From Nitrospira defluvii (GTDB lineage Bacteria > Nitrospirota > Nitrospiria > Nitrospirales > Nitrospiraceae): a DNA stretch of 64,000 nt. Under the pieces are notes generated by a model. That model did no database searches and was not told where the DNA came from. It saw only the letters and a list, made by a program, of their open reading frames with translations. The position numbers and the translations under genes are program-made. Of the stretch, positions 8,354 to 18,169 are shown one piece after another. The stretch spans positions 1,821,501-1,885,500 of the forward strand of contig FP929003.1 in NCBI GenBank assembly GCA_000196815.1, given 5' to 3'. Numbering within the stretch: the stretch's first letter is position 1; each line of letters starts with the position of its first letter.

Positions 8354-9192
8354 CCGCAGAGCCCACTCCTGCCGCCATCAATCCTGTTGCCGACGCCTAT
8401 CCGCCACCGGAGATTGCGGCACGAGTCTGCAAGGTGGGGCTCGCCAAGGTCACCACCCCTGTGCCCACCATGATCGCGTTAGCGGTGTTGGCAGGCGCGT
8501 TTATTTCGTTGGGCGCGCTCTTCTACACCGTGACGATGACGTCCGGGAAAAGCGAACCGGGGTTGCCGTTCGGATTATTGCGCGCGGCGGGAGGCGTGAC
8601 ATTCAGTCTGGGGCTCGTACTGGTGGTCGTGGGAGGCGCGGAACTCTTCACCGGGAATAACCTTATCGCCATGGCCTGGGCCGTCGGTTGTGTACAGACG
8701 CGGCAGGTGGTGAGGAATTGGGTCTGGGTGTACCTGGGAAACCTGCTCGGCGCCGGCGGGACGGCGCTACTGGTCCTGCTCGCGGGCGTGCAGACATTGG
8801 CAGACGGGGCCGTCGGGGAGACGATGGTGCAGATCGCCCGCGGCAAAATCGCGCTGGATCCGGTGTCAGCCTTTGCCCGCGGAATCCTGTGCAACGTGCT
8901 GGTCTGTCTCGCGGTCTGGTTGTGCATGGGCGCGCGGAGCGTGGCGGATAAAATTCTTGCCATTGTGTTCCCGATTACGGCCTTTGTGGCCTGCGGCTTC
9001 GAACATTCCGTGGCCAACATGTTTTTCCTGCCGTTGGGCATCGCGCTGGCCGCCGGCGGATCGGCACCCCTGTCCGTGATGGGTGCTCTGAGCAATCTGG
9101 TGTTGGTGACCCTCGGCAATATCATCGGCGGGACGGTGCTCGTCGCACTGGTCTATTGGTTTGTATATCTCCGGACAGAGCCGGCCTCCTAA
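8350..9192 (+). CDS. Formate/nitrite transporter (FocA/NirC family)
   Basis: A 280-residue integral membrane channel with about six transmembrane helices, of the pentameric FNT family. The pore signature FEHSVANMF contains the conserved histidine, and the paired half-membrane helix motif GAELFTGNN is present. The start codon overlaps the alpha subunit stop (ATGA), so translation is coupled and formate is the likely substrate here. Nitrite remains possible because the family carries both and the presumed host oxidises nitrite. The N-terminal 35 residues are a soluble proline-rich extension. Confidence 0.92.
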   Translation: MTAEPTPAAINPVADAYPPPEIAARVCKVGLAKVTTPVPTMIALAVLAGAFISLGALFYTVTMTSGKSEPGLPFGLLRAAGGVTFSLGLVLVVVGGAELFTGNNLIAMAWAVGCVQTRQVVRNWVWVYLGNLLGAGGTALLVLLAGVQTLADGAVGETMVQIARGKIALDPVSAFARGILCNVLVCLAVWLCMGARSVADKILAIVFPITAFVACGFEHSVANMFFLPLGIALAAGGSAPLSVMGALSNLVLVTLGNIIGGTVLVALVYWFVYLRTEPAS

Positions 9193-9284
9193 CTCACTTC
9201 GCTTAAAATTCTCGATTCTGATGCGCAGGGGAGGCGCGGCGGTGGTATGCTGCACCTCGTGATCTCCCGGTTTCCTTCAATCTC

Positions 9285-10550
9285 ATGAATCGAGCGACCC
9301 TGCGCGCCGTTCTCACGCCACGTCTTGGCATCATGCTGCCCCTGGGCTTCGCTTCCGGGTTGCCGCTGGCCCTCACGGGTGGAACGCTTCAAGCCTGGCT
9401 CACCGAGGCCGGCCTGGATTTGACCACGATCGGCCTCTTCGCTTACGTCGGCCTTCCCTATACGTTGAAATTTCTCTGGGCCCCGGTGATGGACCGCATC
9501 GTGCCGCCCTGGCTTGGTCACCGCCGTGGGTGGATGATCGTCACGCAGACCGGCCTTGCGCTGGCGCTCACGTTCATGGCCTTCATCGGTCCCGGCTCGG
9601 GCGCCCAGATTTTTGCCGCATTGGCGTTGGGCGTGGCGTTTCTCTCTGCATCGCAAGATATCGTCTTTGATGCCTACCGCACTGACTTGCTGAAACCGGA
9701 TGAGCGGGGATTGGGCGCGGCTACCTGGGTGATGGGGTATCGCATCGCAATGATGGCGTCGGGCTCGCTGGCCTTGATTGTCGCGGCGCGTCTGGGATGG
9801 TCCTCGGCTTATCTCTGCATGGCCGGGTTGATGGCGCTGGGTATCGTGACCATTCTCATGATCCCGGAACCGGAGGCGGCGAGGGCGGCCCCGCAGTCGA
9901 TGGCGGAGGCGGTTTGGGGACCCCTGTCTGAATTTTTGTCTCGCCCCATGGCGCTGGCGTTATTGGGATTGATCGTGCTCTACAAGCTGGGCGATGCCTT
10001 CGCCGGCGCATTGACGACCTCGTTCCTGCTGCGCGGGATGGAGTTTTCGTCCGAGGACATCGGCCTGGTCCGGGCCTTCGGTATCGGTGCGACGATTCTC
10101 GGCGCCTTCATCGGCGGCGGCTTGATGCCGCAGTTAGGCCTCTTTCGATCGTTGATGGTCTTCGGGCTGTTACAGGCGCTGTCGAACCTGTCGTTCTTGT
10201 GGCTGGCCTGGGCGGGGAAGAGTTATGCGGTCATGGCCTTCGCCGTCGGATTCGAGAATCTCACCGGCGGCATGGGCACGGCGGCGTTCGTGGCGCTGGT
10301 CATGTCGCTCTGCAATCACCGCTATACGGCGACTCAGTTTGCCTTACTGTCTTCCGTTGAGGCCCTCGGACGGGTCTTTCTCGGCTGGCCCGCTGCAAAG
10401 CTGGTGGGGCTTGCTGGCTGGGGACCCTTCTTCTTCGTGACCTTTCTCGCCGCGCTGCCCGGCCTTTGGCTGCTGTGGGTGCTCCGCAAGCCGGTCACGC
10501 AGCATGGGGAACTGAATGCAGGGAGAGCGGGAGCTGAGGTTCCCTGCTGA
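9285..10550 (+). CDS. AmpG-like MFS permease (muropeptide transporter family)
   Basis: A 421-residue major facilitator protein with about 12 membrane helices. It carries AmpG-family signatures: GFASGLPLALTGGTLQAWL near the N terminus, LPYTLKFLWAPVMDR, and SASQDIVFDAYRTDLL. The family imports anhydromuropeptides from the periplasm for peptidoglycan recycling. No ampD or ampR is nearby, so the exact substrate is inferred from family only. A 92-bp gap separates it from the formate channel gene, and it appears to be a separate unit. Confidence 0.85.
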   Translation: MNRATLRAVLTPRLGIMLPLGFASGLPLALTGGTLQAWLTEAGLDLTTIGLFAYVGLPYTLKFLWAPVMDRIVPPWLGHRRGWMIVTQTGLALALTFMAFIGPGSGAQIFAALALGVAFLSASQDIVFDAYRTDLLKPDERGLGAATWVMGYRIAMMASGSLALIVAARLGWSSAYLCMAGLMALGIVTILMIPEPEAARAAPQSMAEAVWGPLSEFLSRPMALALLGLIVLYKLGDAFAGALTTSFLLRGMEFSSEDIGLVRAFGIGATILGAFIGGGLMPQLGLFRSLMVFGLLQALSNLSFLWLAWAGKSYAVMAFAVGFENLTGGMGTAAFVALVMSLCNHRYTATQFALLSSVEALGRVFLGWPAAKLVGLAGWGPFFFVTFLAALPGLWLLWVLRKPVTQHGELNAGRAGAEVPC

Positions 10551-10590
10551 CAGCTGGATACTGCGATCAGTGTGGGCCTGGGCAGGTCAT

Positions 10591-10617
10591 GAAGGTGACT
10601 CCTCCTACTTCACCTTC
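10591..10617. terminator. Bidirectional hairpin between convergent genes
   Basis: The 8-bp arms GAAGGTGA (10591-10598) and TCACCTTC (10610-10617) pair perfectly around an 11-base loop. The hairpin lies between the convergent AmpG-like gene and the small membrane gene on the minus strand, overlapping the stop of the latter. No clear U-tract is seen, so the terminator function is likely but not proven. Confidence 0.5.
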
Positions 10618-10895
10618 CTCTGTAAAAACAAGATGAACAACATCAGGGTCGGGAGCGGTGCCAGCGCGAAGGGCAGCAGCCAGAGCAGCACGTTCTTCCC
10701 CCGCACGCGGGCTTGATCGAACATCCAGATAAAGACCCATACCAGCAGACCGATGTAATTCACGGCCATCCAGCGGGTGGTGTGAATCTTCAAGCCGCTG
10801 GCCGATTCCGGCTCTCCCTGAATGAGAAAGACTCCGATCAGCAGGACGAACCCTGCCAGGAGGGCTGTCACCAGGCGTTTACTCCACACGAACAT
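10605..10895 (-). CDS. Small membrane protein, unknown function
   Basis: A 96-residue protein with three predicted membrane helices, about residues 7-25, 42-60 and 68-90. It has a basic C terminus (QRKVK). A strong Shine-Dalgarno (GGAAGGAG) lies 5 bp upstream of the ATG. No family is recognised. It is convergent with the AmpG-like gene. Confidence 0.65.
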   Translation of the reverse strand: MFVWSKRLVTALLAGFVLLIGVFLIQGEPESASGLKIHTTRWMAVNYIGLLVWVFIWMFDQARVRGKNVLLWLLPFALAPLPTLMLFILFLQRKVK

Positions 10896-11137
10896 AGGCG
10901 CTCCTTCCGTTACCGTAGAACCAGTGCGATCGAATCAGGCGGCCCGAACCATTCATGAATGCCGCCGCGAGGCGTTGAGACCGAAGCCTGCCGGGGTTGC
11001 TCTCAAGTCCGGGTTAGGGTTCCATTCCTCAGAAATCGGGCGTAAGCTAAACGGATGAGGTCCAATCTGTCAAACCGCCGGATGGTGGTTTCGACGGACA
11101 GGAAGCCTGTGCGCATTGCCCTCGACAAAGGGACACG

Positions 11138-11509
11138 ATGAGTAATTTGACGTTGGCCTGTTTGGTGGGAAGTCTGCTGGTTGCCGTGGGATTGGCGGCG
11201 ACTAATCCGACGATGGATGCCTATGTGCATTTTGTCGAGGCCCGCCTGGTGGCCGAAATCGAAAAGATGGACCAGTCCGGGCCGCGCCACGATCGCGACC
11301 TCATCAAAGCCGTCTTTCGCGCACAGGGCCCCAAACTCGTGGAGGGCGTCGTTCGGCCGAACAGCACGAGGAACAACTGGGGCCTCCTCAGTTTTTTCGA
11401 AACCAATGTGCTGGACCAACCGGTATTGGTGCTGGGTGTGGCCGGTCAATTTGTGCCCTTGCGAGGAGTGGAGGAGGCGACGTTAAAGGTCGGTCGGCTG
11501 GCTTTTTAG
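11138..11509 (+). CDS. DUF4359-like membrane-anchored protein
   Basis: A 123-residue protein with an N-terminal membrane anchor or signal (about 4-21), then a NPTMDAYVHFVEARL segment and a C-terminal FFETNVLDQPVLVLGVAGQF segment. This pattern fits the DUF4359 group of small proteins of unknown function. AAGGGA lies 4 bp before the ATG. It stands alone ahead of the nrdJ promoter region. Confidence 0.65.
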   Translation: MSNLTLACLVGSLLVAVGLAATNPTMDAYVHFVEARLVAEIEKMDQSGPRHDRDLIKAVFRAQGPKLVEGVVRPNSTRNNWGLLSFFETNVLDQPVLVLGVAGQFVPLRGVEEATLKVGRLAF

Positions 11510-11570
11510 CCTGTGCCAGAAATTTTCTCGCCTCCCTGTGAAAAACCTCCTTCCACAGCCTCCGGATCGC

Positions 11571-11644
11571 TGTGGATAACTCTTCGGAAAATGAATAAAA
11601 CCAGCATCAAATCTGGCGTCGGCACTATCACCAGCTTATCCCCA
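11571..11644. promoter_or_regulatory. DnaA-box-like sites upstream of nrdJ
   Basis: TGTGGATAA at 11571-11579 is the exact reverse complement of the consensus DnaA box TTATCCACA. A second site, TTATCCCCA at 11636-11644, differs by one base. They lie 30-120 bp upstream of the NrdR-like operator. DnaA control of ribonucleotide reductase genes is established in E. coli; its use here is inference. Confidence 0.45.
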
Positions 11645-11659
11645 TTAATCACAGGTGTG

Positions 11660-11706
11660 CCACAACATTTTGTTTGACAAAAAAAATGGATCACTATATC
11701 TAGTAG
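11660..11706 (+). promoter_or_regulatory. nrdJ promoter with two NrdR-box-like operators
   Basis: A -35-like TTGACA lies at 11674-11679, with a weak -10-like TATCTA at 11697-11702 (17-bp spacer). Two 16-bp sites resembling the NrdR box (consensus ACACTATATATAGTGT) overlap them: CCACAACATTTTGTTT at 11660-11675 (10 of 16 matches) and TCACTATATCTAGTAG at 11691-11706 (12 of 16 matches). Start-to-start spacing is 31 bp, the three-turn spacing usual for paired NrdR boxes. A leader of about 120 bases follows; no cobalamin riboswitch is recognised in it. Confidence 0.65.
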
Positions 11707-11827
11707 GTAACGCGGTTATGGATGAGATCGACTCCGTTGAGAAACTGTCTTTTCCCATCACACCCCGACACATCATCGCCGACCGTTCTCTGCACCGAAC
11801 GTCTCGCATCTGCCGAAGGAGGAACCA

Positions 11828-14800
11828 GTGAGGATTGAACGAAGATTCACCAAGCGTGGGCAGAGCCCCTATGAGGGTCTTGCGTTCGTAAAACGTTCCT
11901 CGGAGATCCGCAATCCCGACGGATCGACCGTGTTTAAATTGGACCATATCGATATCCCGGAACATTGGACGCAACTGGCGATCGACATTCTGGCGCAAAA
12001 ATATTTCCGGAAAGCCGGAGTCCCGCAAGTCCATGAGGACGGCACGCCGGTGGTCGATGCCGCAGGTAAGCCCGTGCTCGGCGGGGAGCGCGATTCCCGC
12101 CAGGTGTTCAACCGGTTGGCCGGTTGCTGGACCTTCTGGGGCAAGAACCACGGCTACTTCAAGACGCCGGAAGATGCGACCGCGTTCTACGATGAGATGT
12201 GTTACATGCTGGCCTACCAAATGGCGGCGCCCAATAGCCCCCAGTGGTTCAATACGGGACTGCACTACGCGTACGGGCTATCGGGACCGGCACAAGGTCA
12301 CTTCTATGTCGATCCGAAGTCCGGCGAGGTCGTCAGGGCAACCAATGCTTTCGAGCATCCGCAGCCGCACGCCTGCTTTATCCAATCGATTGAAGACGAC
12401 CTGGTGAACGAGAACGGCATCATGGACCTCTGGGTCCGTGAGGCGCGGCTCTTCAAGTACGGGTCCGGCACCGGCACCAACTTTTCGCGCCTGCGCGGAG
12501 ACGGCGAGTCCTTGTCGGGCGGCGGCCGCTCCTCCGGCCTCATGTCGTTCCTGAAGATCGGCGATCGTGCGGCCGGGGCGATTAAGTCCGGCGGGACGAC
12601 CAGGCGCGCAGCCAAGATGGTCTGCCTGGACCTCGACCACCCGGATATCGAAGAGTTCATCGACTGGAAAGTCATTGAAGAGCAAAAAGTCGCCGCCATG
12701 GTGACCGGCTCCAAGATTTGCGCGCAACGGTTGAACACCGTGCTCAAGGCCTGCCTGCTGGTGGATGCGCAGGGCTTGGGGCAGGTCGAATTGGACATGA
12801 AGAAGAACCAGGTCTTGCGGGATGCCGTGACGGCGGCCCGGCGCGACATGGTTCCGGAGGCCTATATCCATCGCATGTTCGACTATGCGAAGCAGGGCTA
12901 CACCCATTTTGTTTTCCATGAGTACGACACCAACTGGGACGGCAAGGCCTACCAGACGGTGTCGGGGCAAAACTCCAACAACAGCGTGCGCATTCCGAAC
13001 GGATTCTTCGACGCATTGGAGGGGGATGGCGACTGGGAATTGCGCCGCCGGATCGACGGCAAGATCAGCAAGACGGTCAAGGCCCGGGACCTCTGGGACA
13101 AGATCGCCTGGGCGGCCTGGATCTGCGCCGATCCCGGCACCCAATACGATACGACGATCAACGAGTGGCACACTTGCCCGGAAGACGGGCGGATCAATGC
13201 CTCCAATCCCTGTTCCGAATACATGTTCCTGGACGATACGGCTTGCAACCTGGCCTCGTTGAACCTATCCAAGTTTTTTAATGTGGAAGGGGAGTTCGAC
13301 CTGGATTCGTTCCGCCATGCCGTGCGTCTATGGACCGTGGCGCTGGAAATCAGCGTGTTGATGGCCTCGTTCCCCAGCCGCGCGATCGCGCAGAAGAGTT
13401 ATGAGTACCGGACGTTGGGATTAGGATATGCCAACCTCGGCACCATCCTCATGAAGCAAAGCGTTCCCTACGATTCATCGAAGGCGACGGCGATCTGCGG
13501 CGCGATCACGGCGATTATGACCGGCGAGTCGTATGCCACCTCTGCGGAAATGGCGGCGGAGATCGGTCCGTTCCCGGGCTACAACCGGAACCGCGAATCG
13601 ATGTTGCGCGTCATCCGGAATCACCGGCGGGCGGCCTACAGCGCAGCGCATGAAGAGTATGAAGGCCTCACGATTCTGCCGACGTCGATTCAGCCGGAAC
13701 ATTGTCCGCCCGCCATGTTGCTCGCGGCGCGGCGTGCCTGGGATCGTGCCTTGGAATTGGGTACGGCCTATGGATTCCGCAACGCGCAGGTGACCGTCAT
13801 TGCCCCGACCGGCACGATCGGACTGGTCATGGATTGCGACACGACCGGTATCGAGCCGGATTTCGCCCTGGTCAAGTTCAAGAAACTGGCGGGCGGCGGC
13901 TACTTCAAGATCATCAACCAGAGTCTGCCGCCGGCCTTGCAAGCGCTCGGGTACACCGATGCCCAGATCCGGGACATCGGGGCCTATTGCGCCGGCCATC
14001 AAACTTTAAAAGGCGCGCCCTTCATCAACCATGAAGTGTTGCGTCAAAAGGGCTTCGACGATGCGGCGTTGGAGCGTTTGGAAGGATCGTTGGCGCAGGC
14101 GTTCGAAATCCAGTTCGTCTTCAACAAGTATACGTTGGGCGAAGACTTCTGCCGGCAGAAACTGGGCATCAGCGATGCGCAGCTGGCGGATCCGACCTTC
14201 AACATGCTCAAGCACCTGGGCTTTACCCAGGAAGATGTGGCGGCCGCGAACGACTATTGCTGTGGCACCATGACGGTCGAGGGCGCGCCCCACCTCAAGC
14301 TCGAGCACCTGCCGATCTTCGATTGCGCCAATCGTTGCGGCAGAATCGGTCAGCGGTATATCGCCGTCGATGCGCATATCCGCATGATGGCAGCCGCGCA
14401 ACCGTTCATCAGCGGCGCGATCAGCAAGACCATCAACATGCCGGCCGATGCCACCTTGGAAGATGTGAAGGCGGCGTATCTGTTCGCGTGGAAGAGCATG
14501 GTCAAGGCCGTGGCGCTGTATCGTGACGGGTCGAAGCTGAGCCAGCCGCTGAACGCCTCGTCCGACAGCGGCAAGGGCGTGGAGGCGTCGCCCAGCGTCA
14601 TGACCGTGGCTGAGAAAGTGGCCGAGCGCGTGCTGGTTCGCTACCTCCATAAACGTCGGTCGCTTCCGGCGCGACGCAGCGGGTACACGCAGAAGGCCAT
14701 CATCGGCGGACACAAACTCTATCTTCGCACCGGCGAATATGAAGACGGGACGCTCGGCGAAATCTTCCTCGACATGCACAAGGAAGGCGCCGCCTTCCGC

Positions 14801-15370
14801 AGCTTGATGAATAACTTCGCCATCGCCATTTCCCTCGGCTTGCAGCACGGCGTACCGCTGGAAGAGTTCGTCGAAGCCTTCGTGTTCACCCGCTTCGAGC
14901 CGAACGGGCCGGTGAAACTGAACGATCGTATCAAGATGGCGACGTCGATCATCGACTACATCTTCCGCGAACTCGCGATCACCTACCTTGAGCGGACCGA
15001 TCTGTCGCAGGTGCGTGAAGAGGACCTGCGCATGGATTCGATGAAGAAGGATGAGCAGGATCCGGAATGCGTGGATGAAGAGGCGGATATGACCGCGCTC
15101 GCCAAGTCGTCGATCCTCACCGAACATCTGCCCGTGCGGCGGAGCGGGATGAACGGCGGCAACGGCCATAGCCACAGACAGGGCAACGGGAGTGTCGCGC
15201 ACAAGGTGGAGCTGAAGCGCGAAACCGTCACCGTCACTTCGGTGCGCCAGGAAGCCAAAGAAAAGGGCTACGAAGGCGATCCTTGCCAGAATTGCAAACA
15301 GTTCACGCTGGTACGGAACGGAACCTGCCTCAAGTGCATGAGCTGCGGGGAGACGAGCGGCTGCTCGTAG
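11828..15370 (+). CDS. nrdJ: Vitamin B12-dependent (class II) ribonucleotide reductase
   Basis: An 1180-residue adenosylcobalamin-dependent ribonucleotide reductase that makes deoxyribonucleotides in the cytoplasm with or without oxygen. Recognisable parts: the NSPQWFNTG substrate-site motif, the redox Cys in PHACFIQS, the [12 protein letters not shown] loop, and the catalytic NPCSE motif (thiyl Cys and Glu) followed by CNLASLNL. Towards the C terminus comes a TSCPD-type domain (about 950-1070) and a Cys-rich tail with two CxxC pairs (CQNCKQF and CLKCMSC) for regeneration by thioredoxin. The start is GTG, with GAAGGAGG 8 bp upstream. NrdR-like and DnaA-like sites lie in its promoter. A strong hairpin follows, so it is monocistronic. 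Confidence 0.96.
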   Translation: MRIERRFTKRGQSPYEGLAFVKRSSEIRNPDGSTVFKLDHIDIPEHWTQLAIDILAQKYFRKAGVPQVHEDGTPVVDAAGKPVLGGERDSRQVFNRLAGCWTFWGKNHGYFKTPEDATAFYDEMCYMLAYQMAAPNSPQWFNTGLHYAYGLSGPAQGHFYVDPKSGEVVRATNAFEHPQPHACFIQSIEDDLVNENGIMDLWVREARLFKYGSGTGTNFSRLRGDGESLSGGGRSSGLMSFLKIGDRAAGAIKSGGTTRRAAKMVCLDLDHPDIEEFIDWKVIEEQKVAAMVTGSKICAQRLNTVLKACLLVDAQGLGQVELDMKKNQVLRDAVTAARRDMVPEAYIHRMFDYAKQGYTHFVFHEYDTNWDGKAYQTVSGQNSNNSVRIPNGFFDALEGDGDWELRRRIDGKISKTVKARDLWDKIAWAAWICADPGTQYDTTINEWHTCPEDGRINASNPCSEYMFLDDTACNLASLNLSKFFNVEGEFDLDSFRHAVRLWTVALEISVLMASFPSRAIAQKSYEYRTLGLGYANLGTILMKQSVPYDSSKATAICGAITAIMTGESYATSAEMAAEIGPFPGYNRNRESMLRVIRNHRRAAYSAAHEEYEGLTILPTSIQPEHCPPAMLLAARRAWDRALELGTAYGFRNAQVTVIAPTGTIGLVMDCDTTGIEPDFALVKFKKLAGGGYFKIINQSLPPALQALGYTDAQIRDIGAYCAGHQTLKGAPFINHEVLRQKGFDDAALERLEGSLAQAFEIQFVFNKYTLGEDFCRQKLGISDAQLADPTFNMLKHLGFTQEDVAAANDYCCGTMTVEGAPHLKLEHLPIFDCANRCGRIGQRYIAVDAHIRMMAAAQPFISGAISKTINMPADATLEDVKAAYLFAWKSMVKAVALYRDGSKLSQPLNASSDSGKGVEASPSVMTVAEKVAERVLVRYLHKRRSLPARRSGYTQKAIIGGHKLYLRTGEYEDGTLGEIFLDMHKEGAAFRSLMNNFAIAISLGLQHGVPLEEFVEAFVFTRFEPNGPVKLNDRIKMATSIIDYIFRELAITYLERTDLSQVREEDLRMDSMKKDEQDPECVDEEADMTALAKSSILTEHLPVRRSGMNGGNGHSHRQGNGSVAHKVELKRETVTVTSVRQEAKEKGYEGDPCQNCKQFTLVRNGTCLKCMSCGETSGCS

Positions 15371-15391
15371 TGTAGGCCTCGTTCATCAGAC

Positions 15392-15425
15392 GAAGGGGTC
15401 GCATTTCGAGAAGCGCGGCCCCTTC
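15392..15425 (+). terminator. Intrinsic-type terminator after nrdJ
   Basis: GAAGGGGTCGC (15392-15402) pairs with GCGGCCCCTTC (15415-15425), 11 bp with one T:G wobble. It is followed by AATTTGAT, a weak T-rich tail. Position 20 bp after the nrdJ stop fits transcription termination. Confidence 0.7.
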
Positions 15426-16156
15426 AATTTGATGTCACGAGTTCTGAACATGCCGTGTGTGCAGCCATAACAGGCTCTATTGGGGGACAGGTGTGGGGCA
15501 CTGGAGTCTTCTTTCTGCAGCCCTCCCGCCTGGATTATTCTTGCCTCACATCGAACGGGACATCATGTTCCAAGGCGCATATGCGCGTCTGGGCCATGAA
15601 CCAGCCCGTATTGGCGCGTTGTCAGCCCGCTAAACCGCAGGCTTTGCGATGACCCTGCTTGCCACACTCGAATGCCTTCTTTCATGCCCCAAGATGCCGA
15701 GGTATGTGAGGGCTTTTAGGGCGTCCTTGGCAGTCTTCCTCTCGTTTCAAGACCCAAGCCGCCGCGGAACCTAAGGACTACAGATGCCGATCTGTGTCCC
15801 AGGAAGCGACCGATCCGAACCCTGCAGTGGAGGCCCGCTCAGTGAATCTGCCGACATTCGCAACAATTACGTAGGCTAAGGTGCTGCATAGTGCCACAGG
15901 TTACCTCAGTTGATCGGGGACTTTAGCAAGCAGATTACCATTGCCTACGTATCTAGAGAGATACGGGGGTATCATTCTTAATACTTCCAAAAGTAGCAAA
16001 AGATTGTGACCACTGGCATGCTGCGCCATCCAATGCCATACCTGTTTGAGATTTGAGATCTGCACATCACGATGAGTCGGAAGAAGATCTAGGTATTTTC
16101 CTTGCACGGCTGTAGTAGTTAGGTGAGGTCATAACTTCACGGAGGTATGCTGCAAG
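15426..16156. other. Gene-poor boundary region
   Basis: About 730 bp between the nrdJ terminator and the caspase-like gene. Short open frames at 15455-15652 (+) and 15901-16107 (-) have no ribosome binding site or recognisable domain. Composition becomes more A+T rich in the second half. No tRNA, IS terminal repeat or promoter could be assigned with confidence. It may be decayed sequence at the edge of the accessory block. Confidence 0.4.
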
Positions 16157-16159
16157 GTG

Positions 16160-17191
16160 ATGAATCTTTCTAATAGAACATCCATTGCATGGGTGCTTTT
16201 CGGGCTGCTGCTTGCCCTTCTTGCAGCGCGTCCATCCTCAGCCGGCGTGGAGGGGGGGACGCGCGGGGTCGAGGTCATTTTGAAAGAGCCGGAGGTGATC
16301 CTTCGCTCGCTCTATGATAAATCGTGGGCGATCGTGATCGGCATCAATCACTATCCAGGGGGAGACCGCAACACGCCCAATCTCAACTATGCAGTGTCCG
16401 ACGCCAAGCGGGTGGCTCAAAAGTTGACGGGCCTGGGCTTTGAAGTCAGAACGCTTATCGATGAACAGGCGACTCGTCAGAACATCATTCACCTGCTGGC
16501 GGATGATATCGGCCCGCAGACCAAGGAAAACGACCGGATCGTGTTCTATTTCGCCGGGCATGGGGCGACCAAGGAGAAGGCGGATAAGACCTACATGGGG
16601 TATATCCTCCCCCATGACTACAATCCGGGCAAACATAGTGCGACAGCCATCTCTTTGCAGCAACTGCGGGAGGCCTCCTCGGAAATCAAAGCCAAACATA
16701 TGTTGTACCTGATGGACTCATGTTTCTCCGGAGGGTTGTTGGCCGGTCGTGGGCGGATGCCGACGGCGGGGACGGCGGGCTATCAATATCTGCTGAACAT
16801 TACCAAGGGCCGAAGCCATGTGGTGATCGCCGCTGGGGGCAAGGATCAGACGGTGAAGGAAGAAGGGGGAAGCGGGGTCTTCACCCGAGTGTTTCTCGAT
16901 GCGCTGTCACAACGTTCCGACATGCCCTGGGCCAAGGATGGCTATGTCACCGCGATGGATCTTGCTTCCTATGTCATGAAGCGAGTTCCGGACCTCGCGC
17001 CGCAGCAAACGCCGCAGTATGGACATCTGGAAGGAGAAGGCGATGTCGTAGTCGACATCTTTCAACCACTCGATGTGTCGGGTGGCGACGAGCGGGCCCA
17101 CAAAATCTTTGAAGCTGAACAGGCCCTGAAGGCTGAAGAGGCTCTGCAACGGGCCAAGCGCAAACGCAATATCGTGGCGCCAGGATTTTGA
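16160..17191 (+). CDS. Secreted caspase-like (peptidase C14/metacaspase) protein
   Basis: A 343-residue protein with a signal peptide (hydrophobic segment about 10-23, then ARPSSAG) and a caspase-fold domain (about 52-270). The domain begins SWAIVIGINHY and carries the catalytic pair: His134 in YFAGHG and Cys188 in DSCFSGG. The dyad is intact, so an active Arg/Lys- or Asp-directed cysteine protease outside the cytoplasm is likely. The tail is a charged, helical, Ala/Glu/Lys-rich segment. GTG at 16157 immediately precedes the chosen ATG; GGAGG lies about 15 bp upstream. It leads a probable operon with an outer membrane protein 61 bp downstream and a lipoprotein after that. The substrate is unknown. 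Confidence 0.85.
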   Translation: MNLSNRTSIAWVLFGLLLALLAARPSSAGVEGGTRGVEVILKEPEVILRSLYDKSWAIVIGINHYPGGDRNTPNLNYAVSDAKRVAQKLTGLGFEVRTLIDEQATRQNIIHLLADDIGPQTKENDRIVFYFAGHGATKEKADKTYMGYILPHDYNPGKHSATAISLQQLREASSEIKAKHMLYLMDSCFSGGLLAGRGRMPTAGTAGYQYLLNITKGRSHVVIAAGGKDQTVKEEGGSGVFTRVFLDALSQRSDMPWAKDGYVTAMDLASYVMKRVPDLAPQQTPQYGHLEGEGDVVVDIFQPLDVSGGDERAHKIFEAEQALKAEEALQRAKRKRNIVAPGF

Positions 17192-17252
17192 GACGTGCTC
17201 ACGAGCTGTACGGACGCCCGAATTGCTGTTGCTTGATAGGGAGGCAATAATC

Positions 17253-18146
17253 ATGAAAGGGATCATTCTCTCCTTCGTTCTGACTGTCACCGCCTTATGT
17301 GTTGGATCGTCGTTCGCGAGAGAGCCAGGAAGCCTGGAGCAGGACGAGACAGCCGTGAAACCCATTTTTTCCCTGAAGACAGATGACCGTGAGCCGCTCT
17401 TCGGCGATCGGTTCACGCTAAAGGCCGGCTACAAGATTTGGGTGGCGAAATGGCAAGCACAGGCCAGTGCTGTCCCCACCAGCCAAACACAGGTCAATAG
17501 TGATCATCCGTCAGCCATGAATGGGCCGACTGTCACCGGTATTCTCAAGCTACGAGAGAGTGCATGGTTCAATTCCGCATTCATTAATTTTACATGGCAG
17601 CGTGATGGGTTTGATTTTGCTGAGCAATTCAATAGCGGCGACCATTTTTTTGCAAATCGACGTGACTACTCAATCACCGGTGGAGTGGCTATCTGGGAAG
17701 GCCTCGGGATTTTTGCAGGGTACTACGATAGCCGTCAGGAGTTCACAAACCAACCCAACGCCCCCGGCTCCACTGTCGAACGGCATCCACGATCTTTGAG
17801 GGGACCTATCGTTGGCGTCTTTGCAAACGTTCCGATGTCGGAAAGAGTCTCCTTCTACGGCAACTTGGCCTATGCCCAACTAAAGTTTCGCGGCATTCAG
17901 GTTCCGCCAAATTTCATTGCTGATACAAATTCTGCGCAAGGCTGGATGAATGAAATCGGAGTCTCAATCACTGGGCCACGAGTTTGGAGAATCGGCACTG
18001 AGCTACAGCTTGGATTCCGGGCACAGATCGTTCAAAAGAATTTTGGGGCAGGGGCAACGGGGGGAGCACCTCCGGCAGGGACCAATCAGCATCCGTTACA
18101 TGACCTCACCTATGGGCCGATTTTTGCTGTAAACGCCGTGTTCTAG
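17253..18146 (+). CDS. Outer membrane beta-barrel-like protein
   Basis: A 297-residue protein with a clear signal peptide (MKGIILSFVLTVTALCVGSSFA). Alternating hydrophobic/polar strands follow, and the chain ends in Phe (FAVNAVF), as outer membrane barrels often do. ATG 17253 is preferred over a TTG at 17223 because GGGAGG lies 6 bp upstream. It is located between the caspase-like gene and a large lipoprotein gene (23 bp downstream), so the three are likely co-expressed. No specific porin or transporter family is recognised. Confidence 0.7.
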   Translation: MKGIILSFVLTVTALCVGSSFAREPGSLEQDETAVKPIFSLKTDDREPLFGDRFTLKAGYKIWVAKWQAQASAVPTSQTQVNSDHPSAMNGPTVTGILKLRESAWFNSAFINFTWQRDGFDFAEQFNSGDHFFANRRDYSITGGVAIWEGLGIFAGYYDSRQEFTNQPNAPGSTVERHPRSLRGPIVGVFANVPMSERVSFYGNLAYAQLKFRGIQVPPNFIADTNSAQGWMNEIGVSITGPRVWRIGTELQLGFRAQIVQKNFGAGATGGAPPAGTNQHPLHDLTYGPIFAVNAVF

Positions 18147-18169
18147 CAGTAGGGATGAATGGAGGCGTT

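Noticed and set aside
11707-11827. Possible cobalamin riboswitch in the nrdJ leader
   Set aside because: No B12-box-like sequence or convincing multi-stem fold could be seen in the 120-base leader.
14006-15202. Minus-strand open frame of 398 codons inside nrdJ
   Set aside because: Complement of the conserved C-terminal half of ribonucleotide reductase; no protein-like pattern.
15455-15652. 65-codon plus-strand frame after nrdJ
   Set aside because: No ribosome binding site, atypical composition and no recognised similarity.
15901-16107. 68-codon minus-strand frame in the gap before the caspase-like gene
   Set aside because: GTG start without a ribosome binding site and no recognised domain; too weak to call.
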